A stretch of 64,000 bases of DNA, taken from the NCBI GenBank assembly GCA_023052935.1, contig CM041292.1, positions 102,739,906 through 102,803,905 of the forward strand, in the 5' to 3' direction. A program made the translations under genes and the position numbers. Of the stretch, positions 1 through 9,201 are shown piece after piece. The notes beneath the pieces are model-generated. The model was not told the DNA's origin and did not search any database. It saw only the letters and a list, made by a program, of their open reading frames with translations. Source of the stretch: Piezodorus guildinii (lineage: Eukaryota; Arthropoda; Insecta; Hemiptera; Pentatomidae). Numbering within the stretch: the first letter of the stretch is position 1; every line of letters begins with the position of its first letter.

Positions 1-248
1 TTTAATATGATGTAGGTTTATTGTGATTGAAATAGTCTGACAGAGCTTAAATGCCACTATTAAAATTTTCTTCCTCTAAATTAACTTTAGTTTTGTAGAT
101 GCTTTAAAAATAACCATGTCATATTGTAACCACCGATAAAAAAACTGGTAAATATATTTGTTGAACGAATCCGATATTAAACTAAAAGAGAAAACTAAAA
201 AAACATTTTTTAAAGTAATTTTTTTTTTTGAACATAAGAACAGTAATT

Positions 249-251
<3 letters not shown>

Positions 252-310
<59 letters not shown>
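252..310. repeat. (TA)n microsatellite
   Basis: An almost pure TA dinucleotide run. It abuts the truncated M1 copy on its right, where the M1 sequence breaks off, so the run may have grown at a repeat end. Confidence 0.95.
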
Positions 311-319
<9 letters not shown>

Positions 320-340
320 GTTTCTATAGAAATTCAATTT

Positions 341-457
341 AATTAATTCTTTTATAGTTTTATTTTACTATCTCTTACTGTATTTGAAAATTCTTTAATC
401 GGTTTTAAAAAGGAGGTAAGTGAAAGTCGTGTGTTGCCCGCACCAGATTTTTTCATT
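341..457 (-). mobile_element. M1 repeat, 5' end fragment
   Basis: Read on the minus strand it starts TCTGGTGCGGGCAACACACG, followed by ACTTTCACTTACCT. This is the 5' end of the M1 family, seen also near 4231 and 19767. The match runs about 115 bp and then stops at the TA run. There is no coding capacity. Confidence 0.75.
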
Positions 458-458
458 T

Positions 459-538
459 GTTTTATCATTAATCAGCATATTTACTTGTATAATAATATAC
501 AGTTGAAAATTTCAATAAAAATATATTTAAAAAAAAAA
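459..538 (+). mobile_element. LINE-B 3' end fragment
   Basis: It matches the end of the LINE-B copy at 29310-29395: the tail of the 3' UTR, an AATAAA signal, then an A-rich run. It is only the last ~80 bp and abuts an M1 end. The short length keeps confidence moderate. Confidence 0.5.
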
Positions 539-875
539 ATTGAAAATAAAAAGTTAGAATGACAGATTTAACTTAACATAAGATAATGAACGATATTTCA
601 TTTCTTTATCATTATTTGATTACATACATACTTGTATTATTTTTAAATGATAGTAATTCGATGTCTTTTGGATTGGAATAATATCTTTGAGTCTCATTCG
701 TTTTCTTATTTTTCATTTTCTCTGCTTGGCCATTTCTGATATACAGAGTTTCGGTAGCAGTGGTGTTTCGTATAAAATGTACTTAATATTGTGCATCCCA
801 CTCAAAATCTAAATATATATATATATATATATATATCTAACATATTTTTAGAATTTGGAAAGAAATAACTGAAAG

Positions 876-911
876 AAGGGGTCCGCGAACTTTTTTTGTT
901 GGGAACTACTG
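876..911 (-). mobile_element. hAT-like terminal sequence remnant
   Basis: On the minus strand it begins CAGTAGTTCCCAAC and continues to GCGGACCCC. This is the general form of the ends of hAT DNA transposons and their non-autonomous relatives (CAGTGGTTCTCAAC type). No partner end or 8-bp duplication was found, so it is a solo fragment. Confidence 0.35.
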
Positions 912-3052
912 TAGTAGGGTAGGTAGCTTACCTTCCAATGATGAACTTGGGGCAATCTCAAAATGGCACCGAAGAATCTGAGCAAAAAGCAAAGTAACAC
1001 AGAAATTATTTTATCTCTTTTTTTTCCAAATTTTTATAGCTGAAACTTATACGGAAACTAAATCATATACATACTTATTCCAACCCATTTAGATACACAG
1101 CTCTATAAAAAAACTCACTTTTAAAAACAACGATAAGTCTGCTGGATATGACTGGTCCGCTTGGATAGCTGTCGTTACTATTCGAGACAGGTGTCTATTA
1201 CGAATATAAAATAAATAAATATAAGTGCTATCATTGTTTACTTGTTAGATAATGTTCTAAAATATGTCATAAAAGTAGGTCATGTTCATTTAACTCTCTT
1301 ATCAGTATCAAGACGATGTCATTAGGAAAACTTTTGATAGAAATGTACACACCTATTGCAATAATTTTTTATTTTAATAGATTAGTCTGTTGCTTTAGGC
1401 TTTTATATATGAGCCCGCGGGCTAACAATTCTAATTTTTTTTTTTCCTATTTGCTATCCACCGTTTCTTTCTGGAGCTAACAAAGTTATTTGTAAACAGT
1501 ATATTTGGATTAGTGGATGACTGCTAGTTTGATTTTTATTTGATAAAGTTTTTTTTAATTTATTTGAACATATAATTGAAGTAGTAGAAAGCCCAATATG
1601 CCCCTTATGTCATAGAGGAGAGATCACGCCTCATAACAATTATGTATACTCTGCCATAGAAGACATAAGAAAGTCTTAATTATAAGAATTATTCCAACTA
1701 CGAATTTCTTGAGACACTCAACTATATTTTGGGTTGCAAGGAGATTTATGACGGCCTAGTCAACGCGAAACAGTGGCTAATAACACAGAAATAAAAATTA
1801 ATGTTAATTAATTAATTTTGGAAATTATTTTATCATTTTAGTAGTATTTAATTTTTGTATATATTGGAAGAATAGCTCCTTAAACTAAAGTATAATAATT
1901 CCCTGGAATGATTTTTGTTTTTGTCTGAAGAAGATGATATAGCTATCATTTCTGCCACCTAAATCTCACTTTATAAATATCATGTAAATAAATCTCTCCT
2001 AATTCTCAATAATTGAGCACGGTCAGTGAATTTATTTACTCTAATATGAAATAAATTACTTGGAATGAAATCCAGTTTTATTCAATGGTTCTAAGATACC
2101 GACTAGTTATGAAGGCGATATATGAAGCCAATTAAAAAAAGTAAATTGACCCAGTTAGATAAACTGGATACTGGAATTTTCAAGATTTACTTCTGAAGCT
2201 CAATGGGAAAACGAAAAAGCCTCAACATTTTACGTTTTAGTATCAAAATATCGAGAAAAAAAATCAATGTCAGAATTCTCCACTTTTTTTTCAGCTCTAT
2301 ACGACCCATAAAGTCTACTATAGTAGTTCTTGAGATTTCCGAAGAGGGAAAAATATCATGCGCTCTCATTGTTCAACGATTGTGATTCTGCCGGTGCTCT
2401 ATCAGCTATCTTATTTCCCATCCCACCAATCCGACTTAGTTTTACACACAGCAAACCTTTCAGGGCCAAGATATTAGTGTGCATAAGACCGTATTTTTCA
2501 CCGATAAGTGGTTTTCCTGAATAGGAGTTCTTAATACGTTGGAGAGCGCTTGACGAATTCGAGTTAATTACTATTTAGCGAATCCTACTTTATTGTAACT
2601 TTTGCCATTTTAGATGAGTTGCAACTGAATTTGAATTAATTAACTTTATTTCTTTCATTATTATGAATTAATTATTATAATATTCATAGTTGACTTATGA
2701 GCTTTTTGATTGTCCTTAAATCTTTTTATTTAGTTTTTAATGAGATATGATAATTTTTTAATAAATCATATAGGAAAGGAAAGTATTACTCGATCAATGT
2801 GTGTGTAAATAAGGTTAAAATGGGGATAATAATTTGGAAGGGAAACATATTCCTTAAAGTTTTTAGATACCCTCAGCATACGGTCGTGGTGGGGTCCTGC
2901 TAATTTAGGTGAGCACTGTTATGGTTTTCTCCTTAATAAACAGAAAATGAAAAAAAGGACTGACTTTGTGCAATTTATGTTACATAAAGTATGGATAACA
3001 GTCTATTTATTGCCTAGGTTTGCAAAATAATCAAATTTTATTGTTAAAACTC
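912..3052. other. No gene seen
   Basis: AT-rich sequence with many stops in all frames. Short open frames near 2190-2520 overlap on both strands and carry no recognisable motif. A possible LINE remnant at 1584-1679 is listed separately. Confidence 0.6.
1584..1679 (+). pseudogene. Possible LINE C-terminal zinc-finger remnant
   Basis: A 31-codon frame contains C-P-L-C-H-R-G-E followed by T-P-H, which resembles the CxxC...H zinc finger at the C terminus of many LINE ORF2 proteins. It ends at a TAA. A second short frame follows at about 1740-1790. The second cysteine/histidine pair cannot be placed. It could equally be chance. Confidence 0.22.
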
Positions 3053-3812
3053 TGATGCGGGCTACTCACGACTTTCACCTCCCCCAGTGGTTAAAATCTA
3101 TTTAAAAACTATTAATGAATAAAAGACAACATTTTTTTCTAAAGTCTTCATATTTCTAAAGGTATAATAGGTAGGCGTCTAAATTATAGTCTTAATCACT
3201 ATTCTTATGTTCAGAAAAAATAAGTTTACCTAGACAAATATTTTCCATCATTTCTCCTCTAGTTGGTTATCAGATTCGTTCAACTTGTATGTGTAGCCGT
3301 TTTTTATCAGTGTCATGGTGGTAAGATGTGGTTATTTTTTTAGAATCTACAAAATTGAAGGTACTTTCGAGGAAGAAAAATTAAAATATCGGCATTTTAA
3401 GGGTGCATTGTAAGGCACACCCTGTCAAACTATTTCAGAATGAAACCTACACGATATTAAAACCCATCAAGTTTTATTTCGATATAGTGGGCTTAATAAA
3501 AATAGTTATAGACGTTTTTGAGAATATCGAAAAAAGATACAAAATGCATAGTATAAGGGGCTCTTTCGGTAGGCTGATTTTGATGGAAACATTGTTGTAA
3601 TATCTCGGTCTCCTAGTTGTCCTAAATCTGAAATTTCAGTTTCGTAAAACACTTATTTTTTGTCCTAGAGTTATCACACACACTATAGAGCATTTCGCTA
3701 CTTGCTTATTTAGAGTCAGTGGACCATAAAACATGCATTTAAATTGAAAAATTTTCACGATCGCAATATTTTCCCTTACTCTAATTTCATATATTGGTAA
3801 GTAAAAGTAAAA
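3053..3812 (+). mobile_element. M1 repeat copy
   Basis: It starts TCTGATGCGGGCTACTCACG with ACTTTCACCT nearby and ends with TTGGTAAGTAAAAGTAAAA, the 3' form of the family. The middle matches the copy at 4231-5170, including the block near 3605-3700 that precedes the variable CA site. It is about 760 bp, shorter than other copies because of internal loss. Short open frames inside it are incidental. Confidence 0.75.
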
Positions 3813-3829
3813 AATTAATTATTTAAAAT

Positions 3830-4140
3830 TGAAGATTTAGTAAAGTTGGAGATGCATTTGATCACCATCGATGATTCCAATAGCAATGACTTGCTATCCC
3901 GGTTGTACAAGCCTTTAAAAGGTTGCACTCTCCTATCTTTCGTCTAGTTTGGATGAGGCCTTGGACAAGGTATCCGCTGATAAAGAAAAGTTTTCCGATC
4001 ATGAACCACTGCCTCTACAGAAAGCAAACTGCCAATTACTTCATCACGGCCGAACACTCTACTTTGCGCCCTACTAAGCCTGTTTTACCCTTGTAAGGAT
4101 ACATCTATTTTCTTAATTCAAGATATAGGTTCAATATTGA
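3830..4140 (+). other. Unassigned stretch with short open frames
   Basis: This stretch lies between two M1 copies and is less AT-rich than its surroundings. Two plus-strand frames stay open side by side over about 3950-4090, and a third over 3850-3950, but none continues and no family is recognisable. It could be a decayed exon or transposase fragment, or simply a chance product of local composition. Confidence 0.2.
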
Positions 4141-4230
4141 TTGGAAGATGACCTGGATTCAATTAAATATTTCTCCTTAATATGTGTTGCACTAAAGAGG
4201 GATAGGCCAATCTAAGCGGAATTAATTAAT

Positions 4231-5170
4231 GAAAAATTCTGGTGTGCGCAACACACGACTTTCACTTACCTCTGTTGTTAAAATCAATTTCAGAATTTTT
4301 TAATACATTTAAAGATATAAATAAATAGTTAAAGAATTAATTATTTTGAATTTCAATTGAAACATGTTTGATAATGTGGTTTCACTAATAAGATATAATA
4401 TATAAAATGGCTGAATAGTATATGCCAATGCCATCCATTCGTGGAAAATAGAAAAAACAATATTTTGAAACATGTGTTTCATTAAATAATCTATTATATT
4501 TTTATCTACAACAAATAATTATTTTCATCAGTCTCCATTAACCTTTAAAATTCCGTGAATTAGACAATATTTTTTCTAAAACCTTCAGCTATCCAACGGT
4601 ATACTATGTTCCAAGACACAAACATTGTATAAAAAAATATGTTTGCACTTTTCTCCTTTAGTTGTTTATCAAATTCCCTCAACTTGCATATTTACCGTTT
4701 GTTATTTATCAATGCTAATAAGATAATGAAACATTTCTTTTTTTTTCTACAAAATTAAAGGTACTTTAGAGGAAGAAAATTTAAAATATTGGCATTGAAA
4801 CCCTGTCAGACTATTTCAATCAGAATTAAACTTAGATCATATTAAAGTTCATTAGATTAAAATCGCAAAAAGGTGCAAAATGCATGGTATGAAGTGGCTC
4901 GTCTGGTCAGCTGATTTTGATGAAAAAGATTCTGTAACATCTCGGGCGTATAGTTGTCTTAAATATGAAATTTCAGTTTCATAGCACTTTTAGTTTTCCC
5001 TCGGGAGTTACCACACACACAGACCTTTTTGCGGGACTTGGTCATTTAGACTCAGGGAATTCTATTGTAAAACGTGTATTTTCGTTGAAAACTGGAATTC
5101 GAAAATGTTTACGATAGCAATATTTTCCCTTACTATATAATTCATATGTGGAAAGTGAAAGTAAAAAAAT
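4231..5170 (+). mobile_element. M1 repeat, near full-length copy
   Basis: One of the most complete copies, about 940 bp. Its 5' end is TCTGGTGTGCGCAACACACG followed by ACTTTCACTTACCT. Its 3' end is GGAAAGTGAAAGTAAAA, so the termini are inverted relative to each other. There is a short CA run near 5012-5022 after GAGTTACCAC. No open frame spans it, so it would need enzymes supplied in trans. It could be a TIR-type MITE or a Helitron-like element with subterminal inverted repeats. Confidence 0.8.
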
Positions 5171-5344
5171 GTTAAATATAACAAATATATATCGGTCAGT
5201 CCAGTTAGTCTTCCAATTTTCATTACTTTTGCCTCTTAACAATTTTGATATTTATGATTTTTGTATCAGTTATTATCTATCTTTTTATGAATATGACACT
5301 AGAAATAACATATTTTTCTGGCCAATACGTTTAGTGTTGCAGCG

Positions 5345-5545
5345 TTTTAAGTCAGCTTCACGGCTAAAATCACGTGTGGGGAAATTCTTCCAAAGTCTTG
5401 TAATTTTGTAGATTCCTAATCAAAACAAAAAACTACCAATATGGCAAGGAAATGCTTTTTATTTTTGGTCCCTCGCATACCTAAAGAAGAATGTGGTTTA
5501 AAAATTCTCAAAAATTAATAAAATATCAGACGTTTTACGAAATAA
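5345..5545 (+). repeat. Dispersed repeat shared with 28490-28690
   Basis: The two stretches share an ordered series of blocks: a GTGTG...GGTAAAATC-like segment, AATCAAAACAAAAA, a segment reading CAATATG, and a later AAAGTGG/AATGTGG block. No coding capacity or ends were defined. Divergence is visible by eye. Confidence 0.5.
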
Positions 5546-5639
5546 AAGTATATACAGGGAAAGAGATTCGCCTTTCATTATTGATTCCTTAATAGATCAG
5601 TCATAGACCTACTTGCTACTATGGCTAATCGGACGGTGC

Positions 5640-5876
5640 TAAAGTGGGAGTCCTAAATTTTGCCCCTCGAGGTTTTATTAGGATATGGATCTTTAACGAG
5701 TACATGACATCTCACAGGCTCGGGACCACCTCTTAACGTCCCCTCCGAAGGACGGTATAACTAAGGATTTTTTACTCCCATTAAAAAATCCTAGGACCGC
5801 CTGCGGGTTAGACAGGGTTAGAAAGGGTGACCTTTGGCATAGAAGGCTGTTATGCTAATCACCCAGCTACGTATGA
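5640..5876 (-). mobile_element. Possible degenerate tRNA-derived SINE
   Basis: On the minus strand it opens with GTAGCTGGGTGATTAGCATA, close to a tRNA A box (TRGCNNAGYNGG), followed by a G+C-richer body of about 230 bp. A convincing B box is not visible. A 13-bp inverted pair (AAGGATTTTTTAC / TAAAAAATCCTAG region near 5760-5800) forms a hairpin. Identity as a SINE is inferred from the head and the composition contrast. Confidence 0.35.
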
Positions 5877-5879
5877 AAT

Positions 5880-6122
5880 ATACTATTATATTATTATCTG
5901 CAACTATCAGTTAGTTTTGTTCCATTTTCATTACTATCCGTTACCCTTTATAACATTGCATATATGATAACATTTTTTTCTAAAATCTTTAGCTTTCCAA
6001 CGATATATTATACGTCTTCCAAAAAATTCTTATATCCAAAAAACTAAAAATCAGATAAAAAAATATGTTTGTTCTTTTCGCCTTTAGTTGGATATTGAAT
6101 TAGTTCAACTTATATATATATA
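5880..6122 (+). mobile_element. M1 repeat, left part of a copy split by the gypsy element
   Basis: It matches the middle of M1 (compare 4540-4700: the ATCCAACGGTAT-like block and the TTCTCCTTTAGTTG-like block). The M1 sequence resumes after the right LTR at 14305 with TTCGTTTTTTATC, the position expected from other copies. The gypsy element therefore landed inside an M1 copy, at a TA-rich spot. Confidence 0.7.
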
Positions 6123-6399
6123 TGTAATTCTTAAAGAAAGTAGACTTTAGACGATTCTAAAATAGTAGTTTATTATTAATAACAATATACAAAAGTAGAT
6201 ACATACAAACAGAATGAACATATAAACAACTTACCTAAAATAGTAGAATTGAATAAAAAGTCCCTTTCTACTCTATCTAGATGCTAACCGTCAGAGATCA
6301 TATGTAACCTACCCAATGTTTAAAAACACATGTGATCACACTTTGTCACTATGATAAATGGCAACACTATCTACAACTAAATTATGATTATAATTTACA
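6123..6399 (-). repeat. 3' LTR of the gypsy element
   Basis: A 277-bp direct repeat of 14028-14304, with 275 of 277 positions identical by eye. Read on the minus strand it starts TGTAAATT and ends AATTACA, the usual TG...CA form. The purine-rich CGGAGG sits immediately upstream, a plausible polypurine tract. The last codons and stop of pol lie inside it. Confidence 0.95.
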
Positions 6400-8942
6400 C
6401 CTCCGTTGGTCGAAGACTCTTTTTCCGCAGGAAAAGAGTATGGTACCAGCTTAGAGCTATGGAAGAAATTGGCTGCCCTATGTCTCGTATTGCAGTCAAC
6501 TTCATAAATAGATGATGAAACCCTACGTTTTATGGTAAAAGGTCCTTTCCTAACTTCATCCAACTTATCTCTATTCAATCTATTGCCATTCGAAACGTAC
6601 ACCAAATCTCCTTCCTGAAATTCATGTTCCTTCCTCGTTTGATCTACCCGCTTCTTATTTCTTTCAAAACTTATTCTTGAATTTTCAAATGCTTTCTGAC
6701 GATCTGCACTCAAATCAGTTTCACGTTTCAATTCTTCAGGAACTATTTCGGATGTCATTCCATATAACAGATAAGCGGGTGAAAATTTAGTCGTTCCGTG
6801 AGGTGTGTTGTTGTACTCCTTGACACAAGACTCAGCCACAGTGGTCCAAGACACCTCATCATCAGTCTCATTTATTCGACAACGGATTCTGTTTACCAAT
6901 GTTTGATTTAACCGTTCATTCAGTCCATTGGATTGTGGGTTGTCTACTGCTGTATAGAGCAGATCAATTCTCTTGTTTTGTAGGTATGTTCTGAACTTCC
7001 TTGCATTGAACGCCCCATATTGATCAACTAGCAACATTTTTATTTTGTTTCCTTCTGCCACTGGGTTGATCAGTTTGATGAAATCAGTAACACTTTGCCC
7101 ACTGGAAGTACGGATCCAGGCATACCTAGAAAAATGATCTACCAGTAAGTGAAGGTATTTCTTTGTTGAGTTATTTCTAGCAAAACCACCTATTGTGTCG
7201 ATGGACATGATATGATAGGGATATTCTGCTGGACCTAACTGAGAAAGGAGTCCGATTGGTCTTCCCGATCTAGATTTATTTTTAGCACAGATCTCACAAG
7301 CTCTACAAAACTGATTTATAAGTTTATCCATGTCTTTAAAATAATAGAAGGGTCTCAATTTTTCAGCTATTTGGCTGGTGCCAATATGCTCGTAAAATTT
7401 GTGAATTTTGTCAATTAAGTTGAGTCCTAATCCCATTGACACATATATTCGTTTCCTATTGTTTAGCATCTTAAAGCTAATTTTGTCATCTTTAAAAACC
7501 TTCTTTGAAGCTGCAATTTCATCTTTAATTGTTTCTTGATCATTTATGATGTCATCGATTTGAATCATGTTAATCACCTTCAAACAGTCATTTTCATCTT
7601 CAAAGCTTTCTAGAACTGGGTTTCTGGATAACGCATCAGCTTCTATATTGTCCTTGCCTTCTTTATAAATGACTTTGAAGTTGTACTGAGACAGATACAA
7701 CATCAAATCACCCAACGCCTCATCTGTTCGGGATTTACATTTCAAATTTATAAGCGGTTTATGATCCGATGTCACAGTAAAAGCCTTACCAATGAGATAA
7801 TGTTGCCAATAAACAATTGCTTCTTTTATTGCTAGACATTCCAAATACATTATCTCTTTCTTCATTTGACCAGGGGTCAATTTCTTAGAAAAATAACCAA
7901 CCGGATGTAGGATACCATCTGCTTGTGGCTGCTTCAGAACTGCACCCAGACCCGTACGGCTTGCATCAACTTCGATAACTATATCTTTTTCATGGTCATA
8001 GATTGCTAAGACTGGTGCTGTACATAGATATAACTTTAATTCTTGAAAACACGATTCACATTTATCAGACCATATAAATTTTTCGTCTTTCTTCAACAGA
8101 TTATGTAATGGGGCTAATCTCTCTGTACAATGATCGATGAATTTTCGATAAAAATTAATTTTCCCCAGAAGTTGACGAACCATTTTTCTTGTCGTAGGAC
8201 GTTGAAATTCTTTTATTGCAATCAAATTATCATTGATCGGACGAACCTTGCCATATTCTATTACGTGGCCTAAGTATTTCACTGAACGCATAGCGAAACC
8301 ACATTTCACTAGCTTTAATTTAAGCCCTTCTTTCTTAACTGCTTCAAAGACTAAGCCCAAATGTTTCAGATGTTCTTCATAAGATTGTGAAAAAATCAAA
8401 ATGTCATCAATGTAATTTACACAAAAACTACTTAAACTGTGTTTACGTAAAATACCTGCCAAAATTCGTTGAAAGATAGCTGGTGAATTTTTAAAACCAA
8501 ACGGTAGGACTTTCCATTGCCAATGACCTTTTTGCGTTATAAATGCTGTCTTTTTCCGATCTTTCATTCGAAGAGGTATAGACCAAAAAGCCGAGTTGAT
8601 ATCTAAAGCAGTAAACCAGCTGCAGTCACCGACATTCACTACTAGATCATCGATTCTGGGAAATGGTTGGGGCTCAGGCACTACTAACTTGTTTAGTTCG
8701 CGAAAATCAACACATAGCCGCGTTCTTTTCCCATCTTCTTTCTTGAATGCTAATGTTACAGGTGATGCAAAAGGTGAACTCGATTCTTCAATCAAATCAT
8801 TTTCTAATAATTTGGAAATTTGTGAGTCTATTTCCTCTTGATCAGGGTAAGAACATCTATATGGTTTCCGTGAAATATATCTGTCCTCTTTCAATTTAAT
8901 GTGAGCTTCGCTATCTCCAACTATACCCACGTCAAACTTATT
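6336..8942 (-). CDS. pol: pol, C-terminal part: reverse transcriptase, RNase H, integrase
   Basis: Open for about 870 codons, counted from the LINE tail at 8963. Reverse transcriptase: L-D-I-N-S-A-F near residue 121 and Y-I-D-D at 184-187. RNase H: catalytic D333, E375, D400, D443. Integrase: H521/H526 with C553/C556 as the zinc-binding HHCC region, then D589, D647 and E683, giving D,D-35-E. A G-D-L-V-Y-V ... G-P-F-T-I segment near the end matches the GPY/F module of gypsy integrases. All catalytic residues are present, so the enzyme looks intact apart from the nested LINE that separates it from the protease. The stop at 6336 lies within the 3' LTR, so the last 21 codons are LTR-encoded. Confidence 0.93.
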   Translation of the reverse strand, partial: NKFDVGIVGDSEAHIKLKEDRYISRKPYRCSYPDQEEIDSQISKLLENDLIEESSSPFASPVTLAFKKEDGKRTRLCVDFRELNKLVVPEPQPFPRIDDLVVNVGDCSWFTALDINSAFWSIPLRMKDRKKTAFITQKGHWQWKVLPFGFKNSPAIFQRILAGILRKHSLSSFCVNYIDDILIFSQSYEEHLKHLGLVFEAVKKEGLKLKLVKCGFAMRSVKYLGHVIEYGKVRPINDNLIAIKEFQRPTTRKMVRQLLGKINFYRKFIDHCTERLAPLHNLLKKDEKFIWSDKCESCFQELKLYLCTAPVLAIYDHEKDIVIEVDASRTGLGAVLKQPQADGILHPVGYFSKKLTPGQMKKEIMYLECLAIKEAIVYWQHYLIGKAFTVTSDHKPLINLKCKSRTDEALGDLMLYLSQYNFKVIYKEGKDNIEADALSRNPVLESFEDENDCLKVINMIQIDDIINDQETIKDEIAASKKVFKDDKISFKMLNNRKRIYVSMGLGLNLIDKIHKFYEHIGTSQIAEKLRPFYYFKDMDKLINQFCRACEICAKNKSRSGRPIGLLSQLGPAEYPYHIMSIDTIGGFARNNSTKKYLHLLVDHFSRYAWIRTSSGQSVTDFIKLINPVAEGNKIKMLLVDQYGAFNARKFRTYLQNKRIDLLYTAVDNPQSNGLNERLNQTLVNRIRCRINETDDEVSWTTVAESCVKEYNNTPHGTTKFSPAYLLYGMTSEIVPEELKRETDLSADRQKAFENSRISFERNKKRVDQTRKEHEFQEGDLVYVSNGNRLNRDKLDEVRKGPFTIKRRVSSSIYEVDCNTRHRAANFFHSSKLVPYSFPAEKESSTNGGVNYNHNLVVDSVAIYHSDKV
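8901..8942 (+). repeat. 42-bp target-site duplication, left copy
   Basis: Identical over 42 bases to 12231-12272. In the gypsy pol frame both copies encode the same 14 residues (N-K-F-D-V-G ... S-E-A-H), so the duplicated piece is host-element sequence and not part of the LINE. Confidence 0.95.
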
Positions 8943-8963
8943 CAACAACAACAACAACAACAA
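8943..8963 (-). repeat. (TTG)7 tail of LINE-A copy 1
   Basis: Seven CAA units on the plus strand, hence TTG units at the 3' end of the element transcript, just after an AATAAA-containing stretch. Another LINE-A 3' end (47476-47499) has a poly(A) tail instead. Confidence 0.9.
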
Positions 8964-9201
8964 TTTTTATTCAGTAAAATTACAATCTGTCCCAATTTGG
9001 ACATTAATAGTAGTGCTGAAAGATATCATACATACTACATTCATACAATATTTACACGGAATAAAATTACAATAAAATATATACACAATAATGAATCAAT
9101 ACAATAGTCAAGAATTCACTTATACCTATATACACATACACACACTCATACGTACATCACATTGAGTGGAGAATCTAGCCAGTGCTAGAACTCCAATGTA
9201 T

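Noticed and set aside
8943..8963. Poly-leucine start of the reverse-transcriptase frame
   Set aside because: The leucines are the TTG tail of LINE-A read in frame; the real pol sequence begins with the duplicated target at 8942.
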